A DNA stretch of 64,000 nt. Origin: Liopterus haemorrhoidalis (taxonomy: Eukaryota > Arthropoda > Insecta > Coleoptera > Dytiscidae). A program made the translations under genes and the position numbers. The stretch is taken from positions 38,083,992-38,147,991 of the forward strand of contig OZ020620.1 in assembly GCA_963971575.1 (NCBI GenBank). The letters are read 5' to 3'. Below the pieces are notes generated by a model. That model saw only the letters and a program-made list of their open reading frames with translations, made no database searches and was not told where the DNA came from. Below are positions 22,449 to 35,734 of this stretch, piece after piece; within the stretch, counting starts at the first letter, position 1, and each line of letters starts with the position of its first letter.

Positions 22449-23334
22449 ATTCCCGCAGGACGAGTATCACCCTGTCCATGAGTACCCTGTCGTTACCTAA
22501 AACAACTGACAGGTCATAGCACAGGCCTAATCTCAGCATGCGTCTGTTATTTTTTTTTTTTTTTAACACTTTTAATCTTATTTATTTGTTTTTGTCCATG
22601 CAATGTTTCTTTTATTGAGTATGCGTATAAGATTTTATTTATTTATATATTATTTAATATATTGTTTGCAGTGTTATGCGCAAATAGCCATCGCTGCTGT
22701 GCGCCAATATTTTTTATCTAACTATCTAACTGAAAAATCCGTACCATGGTGTAGTCAGTGTAGTATCACAACCATGGTGTGGTAACTTCAGAAAATTCAG
22801 CCTTCGTTGCAGTCGTCCATCGGGGAAGAATTGTTGCACAGTATCTTTTAGATAAACATACTTTTCTATTTTATGTTATATCTATTCTAAGATTTAGGTT
22901 AAGTTGCATTGCATGTATAATAGTAATAATAAGTGCCTTGCTTACTCATCTTCAAGCATAAATTCAAAGAATGAATTCTAAAAAATCTTTATAAAGCTAT
23001 AAATAAGACCATCTCATTTACATAATTACATGTTTGGCCTAATTTAAAGTAGGTAGAAAGAGGTATACTGGAAATTCATGCAAATTTTTCCTACGAAGAT
23101 AATTTAGCAAATAAAAGATGTAATGGATAATATATTGCTTTTTAGTAGGTAAAAATTTTGGAGGATAATTTGGATACAGATTTTTAAACTCTGTGGGTCG
23201 CGCCAGTATACCTAAATAAAGAAGGAAAATAATTATTTACTTATTTATTTATTAAGTGGTGGGTTTTTTGTGGGCAAATATGTGTTAGTGAGTTAGTAAC
23301 GTGTGGCCTATTCTCATTCTAGTTAACACTATCT
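22449..23334. other. Unassigned sequence
   Basis: No supported feature. 22449-22545 is locally GC-richer. The rest is AT-rich with short motif-free frames. Confidence 0.35.
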
Positions 23335-23700
23335 GGTCTTTTCAAGTGTCAGTATCAACCCAAGTAGTTGTGTCTTCTTTGATATTTTTGAGATGATTGT
23401 TGGTTGTTGTTTTCCAGTTGTCGAAACATTTTTCTTTGATTTTCCTTTTTATTTGTACTATGAGGTCTATGTGCGGGGTAGCTATGTCTTCTAGAATTAC
23501 TGCTCTAGCGTTTTTGGTGGCTCGGTCTGCAAGTTCATTTCCATGGATTCCAATATGAGGTGGGAGCCACAGGATGACTATTTGTTTTCCAGTGGATAGT
23601 GCTTGGTGGAAGTTGTTCGGTATTTGTATTGCTATGTGGTCTTCAGGATATGGTTTTTGGATGCTTCTTATTGTGGCCATGGAGTCGACTTGAATTATGT
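23335..23700 (-). pseudogene. LINE RNase H relic (family L-b)
   Basis: A 112-codon minus-strand frame starts SMATIRSIQKPYPEDHIA, corresponding to the 'DSxAxLxAL' strand of RNase H. KQIVILWLPPHIGIHGNELA with DRATKNA follows, the conserved W-x-P-x-H-x-G-I-x-G-N-E-x-A-D block. The H-D pair of this block is retained, in contrast to the 20.8 kb relic. Reverse transcriptase and the zinc-knuckle tail are missing. Belongs to an I/Jockey/R1-like LINE distinct from family L-a. Confidence 0.78.
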
Positions 23701-25404
23701 ATTAAGCTGGTTCGTCTTGGTGTGAAAAAATCAATTCCGATGCTTTTAGCAGGGCGTATACAAAACAACTTTGCGGTGCAAAATTTTATGCGACGTCAAT
23801 CAAAATAATGATTTTCAACGGAAAGGCGGAAGCTACCGGAGCGATGGGACAAGTTTATTTTAAAAGGGATTTGTTAGATAAATGATGTACATATAATGTT
23901 AATTCACAATTTGTATTGACCAGAAAAAAGTAAAATGCAGCTCAAATTGGAATCGCCTACATGTTCGTATGCGTAGCAATGGTCATTAATAAACCCATTA
24001 TTTTAAAAATATTATATATATTTCATTTTTAAACCAATAGATGTAGCAACGGGTTGTTCCAGGTATAAACTCGATATGTAAGGGGGTAAATTAAAAAACG
24101 ATTTACAATGTAACAACTGACACTTGCATATGTTAATTGGGGTGTTTAAAAACGCATTAATATACTTTAACTGGTTTTTAATTGTCTGTTAATAACATCA
24201 GTATAATATGTAATACACAACATATACATAACAGCCTCACCTATAATTTAATATTGTGGATTGTATTTTTAATTATTTTTTGCTCTACATACTCTCAGCA
24301 ATTTTATAATTGCAACAATGTTTCTTTAGTTAAACGCAGGATTGCAAACATTTTGTGTTTGGATTTTTTTACCTTTTCTGTCTTATTACATACTAGTTGT
24401 CAAATTTTTGTTTCTATGAACAGTTTTTGCGTATATGTAACTTGGCACAAAATATAATTCTGTGAAAATTCATTTCTGCTAAATAACAAAAATAAATAAC
24501 CAAATAACAAATTTCATTTTTTTTTTTTTTGTTTCTGTAGTTACATATACTAAATCAGAAACTGAAGGAAAAATGTCCAAATTTACTTAACCGAAAAGAA
24601 GATTTTTTTTTTCCTTTATTAAGTCCTCACATAGCAAAAAAAAAAACTCGCGAAAAAATTCAGGACTTAAATTAGGAAATTATTCCACAACCACCTTAAT
24701 AAATAATGATGTAAATTATATTTTGTATTTATACATAATAGAAATTTCAGGGAAAAAAATTTTTAAAAATGCTTTAAAATAATAGATTTCTTTCCGGTCC
24801 CCCTAATATATTGAGTATTATCATCACCATACTATATTATAATAACCACCACAAGACTCGAAATTTACCGGAGAAATTATGGAAAATATCTTTTTGTTAG
24901 TGAAATTATTGAATATAGTATTAAATATATATAATTATATATATTTAACAATGGCAACAAAGTAGCGTTCCAATTCGGAAAATTTTCTATCTCGAGCCCT
25001 AGAGAGGTGTCTAACGAAATAGGAATATCATGGGTGCCAATTTTAATCAATATTGACAATTGCGACGATATACCAGCTCAAATTACCCTTATGGATCGGC
25101 AATATTTGGCGAAGGATATAGTAAGTTTCGTTTCTCTGTGCGCCTTTTTTGTTTGATGAGATAATTAAAAGGTGTCGTTTTGAAACAAGTGAAAACATAA
25201 ATAAAATAGAATATAAAAGCGTTTCCCAAAAAATACCTACAAAATTTATTTTCAGAAGTGGAAGAGACATTAACAGCGATATATAGCAGTAAAAGGGCAA
25301 TATCTCGAAGATAATAATTTAAATATACAATAATTTCTCATGCATAAAGTTTTCTGATACCAATCCGCGAAATTTTGATCAATTCTGCTATTTCATATTA
25401 CATA
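23701..25404. other. Unassigned AT-rich sequence
   Basis: About 1.7 kb without recognised genes or bounded repeats. Open frames 24182-24457 and 25043-25300 are hydrophobic AT-driven translations. A TTAA-rich, poly-T-rich tract lies at 24500-24660. Confidence 0.35.
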
Positions 25405-26676
25405 TATATATATTCTTTATTCCCTAGGCCTTGCGGCGTTCGGGGTATTAACCATTACAAATAGAAATAAAACAATCAAAAATAAATAACGTACAAAACA
25501 ATACAATTTACAATATTTTTTATCTCATTTCTTTCTTCTTGCTCCAGTGTTCCTCTCTTTCTTCCTATTCTCATTCTGGTTTCCCTCTCCGATCTCCTTC
25601 CTTTTTGCTTCCAGTTCTCTCTCCAATCTTTAATTTATTTTATTCCATTCTCTTCCCTTCCAACCATTTCTTCACCCCTCCTCCTACCTTCCTTCTTTCC
25701 TCCCCATTTCCAGGTAACCTCAGCCCCCTTCCTTCCTTCCATTCCTCCCCTTCTGCTTCCCACCGGGCCTCTTCCTTCCTTCCTTTAGCCCTTCTTGTTA
25801 TTTTTCCCCAATCTCAATCCTTCCTGCCTCTAATTCCCTCGCCCAACTCTCGCCCCTTCCATCTTCGTGCAACAGGTCTAATGTGCTCCCTGACCATACT
25901 GTCATCTCTCTACACCTCTTCGTGAGGTGCTCTATATCTTCTTCCTCCTCCCAGCACATCCTGTACATCTTATCCTCCTGTTTCCTCTAATATCTATTTC
26001 CTCTCTCTTCATTCCCGCACCTTAGCCTCGCAATCCTCCTAACCCTCCCTCCTGACCTTCCTCTTTCTGCCTTCAAGTAGCTTGGTACCCCTATAGTTCT
26101 GACCTCCTTATATCTCCCTGCGCTCCTTGATTTGTCTATTCTGACTGTCCTTTCTTGCTCCCCCACTTCCTTGTCCCTCCTCCACAACTCCTCAATCCCG
26201 CTTATCCCATCTTTTCTTCTCCTTTCCATCTATGTCACATCCACTCCGCATCTCCAGTAATACTCCTTTATCATCTCCTCCCATGCGTACCATCTTCCTT
26301 TCTGTTCCTCTCTGGCTCTTTCCTCCCAGCAATCCCTCATTATTAATTTGTCTGTTTCTATTCTAACTTTCTCCTCGTACTTAACCGCCCTCCTTTCTGT
26401 ACCCACTTTCATCTTATCCCTTTTCAGTTCCTCTCTTACAATATACCCTGGTGTTGTTCTATCTACCCTTAAGATCCATCTCAAATACCTCTCCTGTACT
26501 CGTTCTACCTTCTCCCATTCCTTCCATCCCCAAATTTCCACCCCATATGACAGGATGTTCTTCACCACGGCGTCAAACAACCTCAATCTCCATCTAATAT
26601 CGTCATTAAACTTCCTCTCTCTTATACTCCACAGCTCCTCATCACCACCATCAATTCTCCTATTTAGACATCAGTA
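25405..26676 (-). mobile_element. 5'-truncated LINE 3' half
   Basis: Continuous minus-strand element from the middle of ORF2 (26676) to a 3' end with CCGCAAGGCC and a short (TA)n tail near 25410. Coding strand purine-rich. Includes the relic 25860-26676 and an untranslated region below it. Confidence 0.75.
25860..26676 (-). pseudogene. LINE ORF2 C-terminal region with degenerate zinc knuckle
   Basis: The frame reads RIDGGDEELWSIRERKFNDD, then IRWRLRLFDAVVKNILSYG, VEIWGWKEWEKVERVQERYL, RWILRVDRTTPGYIVREELK and a long basic helical region. A stop at 26229 is followed by YLKAERGRSGGRVRRIARLR. The end is MYRMCWEEEEDIEHLTKRCR (about 25950-25900), which is CxxC...H....C with the first cysteine replaced by tyrosine. 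The block downstream of the RT thumb and the terminal knuckle define a non-LTR ORF2 tail. One in-frame stop makes it non-functional. The 5.3 kb relic is the same family. Confidence 0.8.
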
Positions 26677-26699
26677 TAAAATCAGCGAGAAATGAAGTA

Positions 26700-27559
26700 A
26701 TTTCGGAAATGGTTAACTTCGAAATTGCAGTTTGCATGACGAATAAAAAAATGAGAAACTTGATTAAGCACTTCTATTAAGAATTGTTTACCTAAATGAG
26801 TTTGTTATCATACGTATCGTGTTATATACTAGAACCACTTGTTGCTCGCGATATTTAGAATGAAAAACCAGGTAACTCGCGTTTGCGTCGTCAAGTAACC
26901 TAGAACGAAGTTGATAATGTCGTACCTGCCATCTCGCGGTGTTTATATTGAGTATTGCTTAAGCAGTCGACAAGATAGCACTGTTTTTAGTTTTATATTA
27001 CGCGAAACTTGAATTTGTTTTTAATTAACATTTGTTTTGACTCAGTTTTGTGTGACAGTGATTACGGAGTGTGAAAAATATGATTAACTGCTCAGATACA
27101 GACGTGCGCGTAGTTTTGTGTTTTACAAATCATGAAATGAGAACGAATTTTTTGTATTTGGTTTAATAGTTTTTAATTTTATACTGTTGACATTGTTGTG
27201 GAATAGTTGTGGAACGAGTTTTGGTGATTTTTTTGGACGTTATGGTATGTTTTAATGTTTTGTTGATAATGTTTATATTGTTTTGGCGCCAGTCAATCGT
27301 AATAATAGCTGAGCCTTGTACCCAACATAATTTACTATTATACTCTATATAGTCTTTGTACTTATAAGGTACATAACAATGTTTTACCGTTTTCTTATAC
27401 ATGTGTTCATTTATTTTTTGCTTTTATAACGGGGCCAGCGATAGTTGTTCATTGCCATTCGTTTTCACAAGTTGAGGGTTAAATATCCAATGTATTTTAC
27501 TTAAAATGTATACTTACTTATTTAATCCTAAAGCCTTTTCACTATTTTCTGGTGTTATG
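26700..27559. other. Unassigned sequence
   Basis: No gene found. 26870-27070 is slightly GC-richer (CGTTTGCGTCGTCAAGTAAC...) but has no informative frame. Confidence 0.35.
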
Positions 27560-28080
27560 ACGTTTGATTATTAATTTTGCCGTGTTCTTCTCCATATTTC
27601 TTGCCACTTCTTTCTATCTTGTGTTATAGTCCTTGTTTCTTCCCATTTCATCCTTCTTGTTGCCGCTCTTTTTATTCCATATTTCCACGTTTTTCTTGGT
27701 ATTCCTCTGAACTTTCTTTTAGGTGTCTTTGTTCAAAAAATCATTTTTGCTTCTCTTTTATGGTCCATTCTACACTCATCTTCATACCACCTCAATTGAC
27801 TTTGTTCTATTAAATGCTCCACGGGTACAGTTCCAAGATTCTCTCTATGAACCGTATTTCTAATTCTGTCATTTCGTTTTATCTGTCATCCTTCTCTGGA
27901 TTCTCTGGATAAATTGTTTTATAATCATCCAATACTTAGAACTGTATATTAGGATTGGAAATGACACCTTTTTGAAAATTTGTACTTTGGTTTCTGATTG
28001 GATTCTGGCGATGAATACAGATTTTATGCTGTTAATAAGTTTTCCAGCTGCTCCTACTCTCTTTATTACTTCTGTATCTA
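27560..28080 (-). pseudogene. LINE (RTE/CR1-like) ORF2 C-terminal relic, left part
   Basis: Minus-strand pieces read IDTEVIKRVGAAGKLINSIK, then ARIQSETKVQIFKKVSFPIL and IYSSKYWMI. These correspond to the segment 'I..RI.AAG.....L......T....+......P.L.YGSE.W' that follows the RT domain in RTE-type elements. Basic stretches with many stops follow. The right end is cut by the Fam-B element at 28081. A second diverged copy of the same segment follows that element (29285-29350). Confidence 0.55.
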
Positions 28081-29180
<1,100 letters not shown>

Positions 29181-29184
29181 TCAT

Positions 29185-29460
29185 TGTCTGCCAACACTTA
29201 TCCCAGATATTTAAACGTATGAACGTTCTAAGAGTCTTTCTCTTTAATTAATTTTCTGTCATCATCGACGATTCAGATCAATTGGGATTTTATGCTGTTA
29301 AAAAGTTTTCCAGCTTCTCCTATATCTATTACTTCTGCATCTATTTTTCCATTTTCTGTTCACAAAAATCCCAGATATTTAAACGTTTAAATTTACAAGT
29401 TCTATTCAATGCATCCGCATGCATTTGCTGACAACCATAGTTTTAAAATATATTTAATTT
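29185..29460 (-). pseudogene. LINE relic, right part
   Basis: GGGATTTTATGCTGTTAA...GCATCTATTTTTCC (29284-29352) repeats 28017-28086 with about 10 differences. AATCCCAGATATTTAAACG occurs at 29368-29386 and in variant form at 29199-29217. Two overlapping LINE copies or a local duplication, disrupted by the Fam-B insertion. Confidence 0.5.
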
Positions 29461-29940
29461 AACAAAATAGGAAATGCAGCTACAGGAAATAATGTATATC
29501 GTGTGTTTATTGTGAAAAGTAACCAAGTTATTTATTTCTTCTCATATTTAAGGACTAGTTTTTGATTTTAATTGATGTGCGTATAACTACGAATTGTAAA
29601 AATCGATGTAAATAAGTGTAAAATTTTTCCCTCTAAAATTTATCTATGTTTGATTGAGATAAAATATATTATGTTTATTTAACATGCTTGTTTACAATAA
29701 CGGTGTGTATACAACGAACGATCGGTGATAGACAACATGTGGAAACATTTTAAAATATTTGGCATTATGATATTTTTTAGCGTCAAAGATGGCGCTAAGA
29801 TAGCGCAAAGAATGTTTTCATGATAAATTTACAGACGTGCTGACATCGACTTCCAAGATTTACAGATTTAATCACTTGAGTCTTCTTTTATGTGGGGTTA
29901 ACATAAACGAAATGTCTTGTTGGTCAACGTCGGTTGAGAG
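29461..29940. other. Unassigned AT-rich sequence
   Basis: Nothing recognised. Confidence 0.35.
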
Positions 29941-30084
29941 TGGGTTCGGGAAGCAAGCTCGGAGTGTTCCTAGCCGCTCTGTTTAACTCCAGACCGCTCG
30001 AGGAAACACGTTTAGGCCTGTTCTCGAACGTTCTGGAGTTAAACAGAGTGACTCGGAGCACTCCGAGCTTGATTCCCGACCCAC
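29941..30084. repeat. GC-rich hairpin with about 60-bp arms
   Basis: TGGGTTCGGGAAGCAAGCTC...CTCTGTTTAACTCCAGA is inverted as TCTGGAGTTAAACAGAG...GAGCTTGATTCCCGACCCA. Around 20 nt separate the arms. GC-rich against an AT-rich background, non-coding. Either a compact MITE or a hairpin RNA source. Confidence 0.75.
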
Positions 30085-30284
30085 CTTGAACAGCTAAAAA
30101 CAATATTCATGCAACAGTTGAAAAATTGCCGGAAATTTGTGTAAATGTTGTTAGAAAGAGTTGTGTGGCAGAAATAGGCAGTCATTTGGCCGATATTGTC
30201 TTCAACAAATAATAGCAAGATTCAAGTCTCTTCTGTTTCAATAGGTCGTCCATTTTTACAAATGTATGCCAGTCTTTCTTTTTC

Positions 30285-30625
30285 CTACGACCACTATGGA
30301 ACTGTCTCATTTTGATACTATTAGTTGACAGGAAATTAGCTTAATTTCGCATGTTACCAGCATGCGCGCGCGGGCGTTGCGGGAATGATGGATGCCCTCC
30401 AATGCGCATGTGCAGTGTGCGGAAAGAATAAATTCGCAGCAATGCGCATGTGCAGTTTCCGAGAATTTTCATTCCCGTACTGGTTGCGCGCGCATTAATA
30501 GCTGTTAACCATATTTATATTGTATTTTTTTGATTATTTATCTATTGAAAAATGGTAATCGGAGGAAAAGCATAGTGAGCAACACGTGCAGAATGCATAT
30601 TCCGCGCTAGTTGCACAACATACTA
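30285..30625 (+). repeat. Dispersed repeat Rep-D, copy 2
   Basis: Aligns to 4990-5292. This copy carries an extra CATGCGCGCGCGGGCGTTGC segment. It ends at the same ACTATTCC boundary, so the right end is likely the true family end. Confidence 0.75.
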
Positions 30626-31789
30626 TTCCCATTCTCTCGACATGTTCGTTCTATTCTTTATTGCTTCTCTTTGTCCAATTGACTGAGTCTTGGATATCAC
30701 AGGAATTTTGTATGGATTGGCTGGTCTTTCTGGCTGGTTTTTCACAGGGAAATCTTCCATCGATCGAAGAAATTTCAGTTCTCATGATTTGTTTAGTTCT
30801 TTTCGTTCCAGCTCTCGTCTTAGTTGTGTACGTCAAAATGGCGAATCTTAGTTTTGTAGATTTTCATTTTAGCTTCTTTCTTTATATATTTGTTTCTCTA
30901 CACTATTTTCTAATGCCCGGTTGCTTAAAAGTCTTTTTTTCTATTTTTATAGTCTTTGCTGCTTCGGCAATTAGCCAGGACAATTCTTATTTTCGAAAAT
31001 TCCATGCCTGAACAGGATCCGAACCCGAAACCTTGGCAAAGCAGAGTGCAGAGGCCATACAAGTCTTAAAAACTAGATGTAAAATACAAAATTGCCTAGC
31101 AACGCAATGCGTTCTAATAAGTTTTAGTTTATATCTAGTTTTAAAACTTATGCAAACGGGCATTTGTTCAGCTATTCATGTAGCTTTCAGGGATTGCTTT
31201 GGACCTCAGTCTTAAGATCCCTATAACTGGTCCAAGAGATCCAAGTGAAGTATTTACATAAAAATATTTATTATTTTGTATTTATTACTATTCTAAATTT
31301 TGTTTACTGGTTAAATAACATTCAAAGTATTACTATTAAAGGAACATAAATTATTAATTTAATGCCATTCATAAATATTGTTAACAAATATTTTTCTTAC
31401 GGTTTGACATATAAATTAAGAACGCAATATTGTATAAAAAGTTAGTTTTACTAATCAGTATAAAACGGTTAGTATTACCAAGAAATATTTGAGATCATAT
31501 TCCAAACGATCATATTCCAGTGATATGGAAAACAATACCATTCTAGGAAAATATACTACGATGTTTACTCGTATTAATAAAAGATATATCATATTAAATG
31601 TTCTTTGTTCCAAAAAGATCACATCGTGTGGTAGATACAATCGATTTATTTCTTCTTCTTCAAACATTTCAAATTGATAGGACATAATGTGAGGTTTGGA
31701 TGAAAAGCAGGACAAGCCTGATCGCAGAATCTCATTTGTCACCAAAATCATTTCATATAGGTATTCCTCAGTGGAGTAGAAAGCCTTGG
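30626..31789. other. Unassigned sequence
   Basis: A 141-codon plus-strand frame (30586-31011) is hydrophobic and starts within Rep-D. It has no homology I recognise, so I do not call it. A box B-like GGGTTCGGATCC lies on the minus strand at 31015-31026. Confidence 0.35.
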
Positions 31790-32230
31790 CAATTTAATTT
31801 TTAGTTTCTTTTTTGAATATTACGAAGTTAAGGCTCTTGGTGGCGGATGGTAGAACGTTGTAGAATTTAATTGCATGATAATTAGCGCTATACCTGGATT
31901 TCCTGAGGTAAATTCAGGACGAATATCATTCTTGTTTCTCGTGTTGTGTACGTGGAGAGAACTTTGGACAGAGTACGTAGAGGGGTTGTTATGTAGATGC
32001 AATAGGCACTGATGGATGTATAGGTACGGTTAAAATGCCCAATTCCACAAAATTTTCTTTGCAGCTGGTTCGGTATTGTAGATTGCTCATGATCCTAATG
32101 GCTCTGCGTTGCAAAGCAAATAGCCTTCTTGTTTCGGTGGAATGACCCCAAATCAATAAGGCGTACGATAGATGGCTGGATAGAGGCAAAGTAATATTTT
32201 TTAAAACTGACCCTATACACGAAGTAACGT
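31790..32230 (-). pseudogene. LINE ORF2 C-terminal relic (CR1/Jockey-like)
   Basis: The minus-strand frame reads LSYALLIWGHSTETRRLFAL, then QRRAIRIMSNLQYRTSCKEN and FVELGILTVP. Frame-shifted PRTQHEKQE and NYHAIKFYNVLPSATKSLNF follow. The pattern 'Y.L..WG.S......F.LQ+RA+R.+.......SC+..F..L.ILT+P ... HNTR ... I+.FN.LP' is the post-RT tail of CR1 and Jockey-type LINEs. The upstream part is cut by a Harbinger-type element at 32239. Weakly similar sequence may resume at 33544-33670. Confidence 0.75.
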
Positions 32231-32238
32231 CTTATTTA

Positions 32239-33540
32239 GGGCCGCTTTTACAAACCTCGGATACGTAGCGGTATAACTATCTAAGGTATAAGTTTATTCC
32301 GATGTTTATTCCAACGGTCGCTTTTACAATGCATTTTTTATTCTCGGATAGTTCTCCATGGTTTTATTGTAAATAAAGTAAAGTTGGTATTGTTTGACAC
32401 ATAAACTGACATATTAGAAAAGTCATATTTTAAATTGACATTACTATTAACAAAACATTTGACCATGTTTGGGGAAATATTGGCAGATGTCGAAATATTC
32501 GACTCAAATAATTATTTTATTGTGCTATATCTACCGCGTTAGTGTCAGCCTCTCGTGTGCAAATATTCATAAAACCGCTCTCTAAAAGAATCGAGCCCAA
32601 ATACCGCCCATGTGTAAATTTTTATAAGATCACTCTCTACTAGTAGACTTCTATTAGAATCTATACCAAATGCCGTCCCTTTGACGAGCCGTTCGTGTTC
32701 GGTGCAGACTATGCACAAACGAACGCGGTGGCCCTGATTGTGGTTCATATCTATGTACTGTAATCCCTTATCACCGCGAAGTTTATGTCCAACTAACATA
32801 CTGTGGACAAAAATACGCGAATAATAAGATTAAGCATATTCCAGCGGTAATCGGCTGCTACTGTTCATTGTTACGCTTTTAAAAAATAAATCAAATTATT
32901 ATTTCCCAACTGCGTGTAATCAAAACTACTGAACAAATACATGGATAACGAGGGATTACGTACTATTATTATTTCGTATGGCAATGTCTAGGTTTTAGAA
33001 ATTTTAAGGTCGCGACTAGCGTCCTCTGACATGACCTAACGATTACTTTTTACAGTAGCCGAGACCACCGTGCATTTCCCATATTTCCAAAAAATTAATT
33101 CAGAGATACAGGCATTCATTGTAAATAATCTAAGCCTATGGTTGCAACAGCTAAGTTTTTTTTTAAATATCTTTGCTCATACTATGTCGATCTCATGATT
33201 CCACACTTTCAAAGCAAGTGAGCTAACCACTACGCTGCTGCTACCACAATTATATAACTGTAATATAAATTCAAATAAAACGTCATAATGTGACATTTAT
33301 CATATGTCAATTTAATTTTTTTACCGTTGCTGGGTAACAATTACTTATTGGCCAATCAGAGCAAGGGAATAACTTATACTGCCCTTTATCTGAAGTGTCG
33401 TTGGCCAGATAAGATATTCTGGTGTTTATTCCGATGTTTATCCTATCCGAGCTTTATCCGAGCATTGTAAAAGCGATTTTTTGACTTTATACCGGGAATA
33501 GCGTTATCCGAGCTTTATCCAACGATTGTAAAAGCGGACC
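32239..33540. mobile_element. PIF/Harbinger-type element, TTA target
   Basis: Inverted ends GGGCCGCTTTTACAA and TTGTAAAAGCGGACC with TTA duplications (32236-32238 and 33541-33543). Subterminal words such as TTATCCGAGC and TTATTCCGATG are repeated at both ends. The interior has no convincing transposase. The frame 32545-32799 (minus) is unrecognised. A tRNA-like relic (AGCGTAGTGGTTAGC on the minus strand, about 33215-33232) is present. Length 1302 bp, non-autonomous. Confidence 0.82.
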
Positions 33541-33543
33541 TTA

Positions 33544-34595
33544 ATCCAACATTTTCTCAAGATTAAATTTGGGATCTATTCTGAGATTGGGAGCCACTGC
33601 TATTATGTGCGTAGATTGTTTCTGAGTCTTGATGGACAGTTTTTTGTTGTAGCAAAACCATGATATAACACTTTAAAAAATCGATTAAACGAACCAAAAT
33701 CTAGAAATTTCTTTAAAAAATCACCAATATTTTATCGATTATGCGTGTTGATAGCCATCTTTTAATAGTTTTTTGGATTAAACCATGTTATTACATTATA
33801 AAAATGCAAACAAACTTAGAATCAATTATTAACAGATGCTTTTTTATCCTAGACTATTCCTTTTAACGCCAGTTGTTACGTCACAAAGTGATTTGAACCA
33901 TATGTGTAGCGAGATACCTGTTGCGTGGGCGTCTAATCAAAACAAGACAAAGGTTTCTATGTTTCTATAAATGGAAAACTCTTAAGAACAATGTTCAGGC
34001 AATTTAGGAATATCGAACGGAAGGAAGAATTAAAATATGAAGACAATAGATTTGGGTGAAGCTTAAATACACTTTTATAAGGGTTGAGGTGACGATCCTG
34101 GTAAATTATATAAAAAATCTTTATTTATTTTGTGGAACCTTGTAGCGAGAGAAGCAGTATGGGCTATAGAATTATCTTGTTGGAAAATAGGGTTTTATAA
34201 TTTCAGAAGATATGACAACGTAAAAGGTTCCAAGACTTTGAAAGTGAAGAATTTCTGGGGAAAATTAAATTTGAGGAATTTTATGAAATTAATAAATAAA
34301 TAAAGTTGAGGAATTTTAGTTTTTTGTTCACATCTAGGGAGCTATTCACTATCAAAAGAAATGGAGTGCCATTAAAATGCTCTAGTTCTAGTGATAATTT
34401 GTCCTAACTAATTTAACCGAAGTCTTATCTCTTATAGTTTTCGAGATCCTCATGCATTCCTGGTTAAATGAGATTTCCTGGTACATGTTCAAAACGAAAT
34501 CGCGCCAAATATCCGAGTTATGAATTTACTCGGAAATTATTATTGATTTATAATAAATGTATTTACCATTTCATTTAACTATAGTTTATCATTTT
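33544..34595. other. Unassigned, mostly AT-rich
   Basis: 33544-33670 may continue the interrupted LINE (minus). The rest shows no supported feature. Confidence 0.35.
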
Positions 34596-35130
34596 AATTG
34601 TTTTGTAGGTATGACTACCAAAAAACCCTTATAATGTTACTCACATGTTTGTCTGTCTGTACGGTAGAAATTGCAGCCAAACAGGCAGGTTGAACATAGA
34701 TATGAACATAGAAAGTTAAAATTCGGCATACTTGTACAACTCTTTTGTCTACATGTAGGAAAAATATATCAATCAATCATGTACCATATCTGGTGCAGAC
34801 GTCGGTAATCATGGAACACCACAAATTTCTGTAGTCCACACAATTTACTAAACTTTTAAATGTTTTTGTTTCCGTGTCACTTATTATATTAGCAATTGTT
34901 GTTCTTTTACGTCCTCTTTCTCTCCTTCCACTTATTTTTCCACTACAAATATCCCATTCTATACCCCTTTGGCGGATTATATGTCCGAAAAAATTTAACG
35001 AAAATTGTTGATATTGATGTGGTTATAGAAAAAATATTTTCCTTGACATCCAGCATTTTGTTAGCTTCTTCTACTTACTAAATACCTACAAAACTCTGAA
35101 ATGTGTGGAAATTTACACGTGCTTTTTTGG
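34596..35130 (+). mobile_element. Fam-A diverged copy 5
   Basis: GTTTTGTAGGTATGACTACC, CCCTTATAATG, a two-unit TCTG, GAAATTGCAGCCAAACAG and AAATTCGGCATACTTGTACAA mark the 5' half (34600-34770). ATACCTACAAAACTCTG and GTGTGGAAATTTACAC mark the 3' end (35082-35120). The middle is replaced by a LINE tail. Belongs to an older subfamily together with the copy at 47 kb. Confidence 0.65.
34777..34990 (-). pseudogene. RTE-type LINE C-terminus
   Basis: The minus-strand frame includes GKISGRRERGRKRTT and ends SLVNCVDYRNLWCSMITDVC, then TRYGT before TGA (34777-34779). RTE/BovB ORF2 proteins end with a basic GRR.RGR..T motif and a W..M+..V...HGT terminus, and both are present. About 65 codons, embedded in Fam-A copy 5 in place of its usual core. 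Confidence 0.6.
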
Positions 35131-35734
35131 TTCACCAAGGCTTCTGTCGGACAAATTGTCTGTGGTGTCCCTTAATAAATAAATAAATATTTGACTCGTA
35201 ATGATAAAAGATTAGCCATGCCTGAAGGAGAAATTTTTGTTTTAAATATTTATCCATCCTACCCTACAATGAACAATTAATAAATATTACAAAGGCCGTT
35301 TGTTTAAATTTGTAAGTATGAATTATATTGACACGTCGCCCACGTATTCTAAATGCTACTAAATCAATTTAGAAACGACGTGGAAGCGAGCCGAAGCGAG
35401 CTGAGATCGTAGAGTGAGTGCTTCTCTTGAGACCAACTATCCTCAGACACCTACTCCACCGAACGCGACCCACTTAATAACAAATACACGTTTATACTAT
35501 GTTTGATTGTTTCTTAATATTTGCTAAATGTTGCTATTATACAAAAGGTATTTGCATAGCGTGGATGGATTATTAAGTATTAAGTTTGAAACAGATGGTG
35601 AAAAAATATTTGTTCAATGAAATAAAAATAAATAAATTCAAAGTGTCAGTTTCCATACGTTTTAGGGTAAATATATATACAAAGTATAAGACCACGCGTT
35701 CACCAATTTTTTTCTCAAAAATGCGATGTTATAG
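35131..35734. other. Unassigned sequence
   Basis: No supported feature. Locally GC-richer at 35385-35465. Confidence 0.35.

Noticed and set aside
25539..25925. 128-codon serine/proline/leucine-rich plus-strand frame
   Set aside because: Antisense of the purine-rich LINE coding strand. The real coding sequence is on the minus strand.
26348..26695. 115-codon plus-strand frame
   Set aside because: Shadow of the LINE ORF2 relic on the minus strand.
30586..31011. 141-codon hydrophobic frame that could be a membrane protein
   Set aside because: Starts inside dispersed repeat Rep-D, its composition follows the T-rich strand, and there is no recognisable domain or partner.
32545..32799. Harbinger transposase frame inside the TTA-flanked element
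   Set aside because: The 84-codon minus frame lacks the DDE-region motifs (for example GDSGYP or ERxFG), so no coding call was made.
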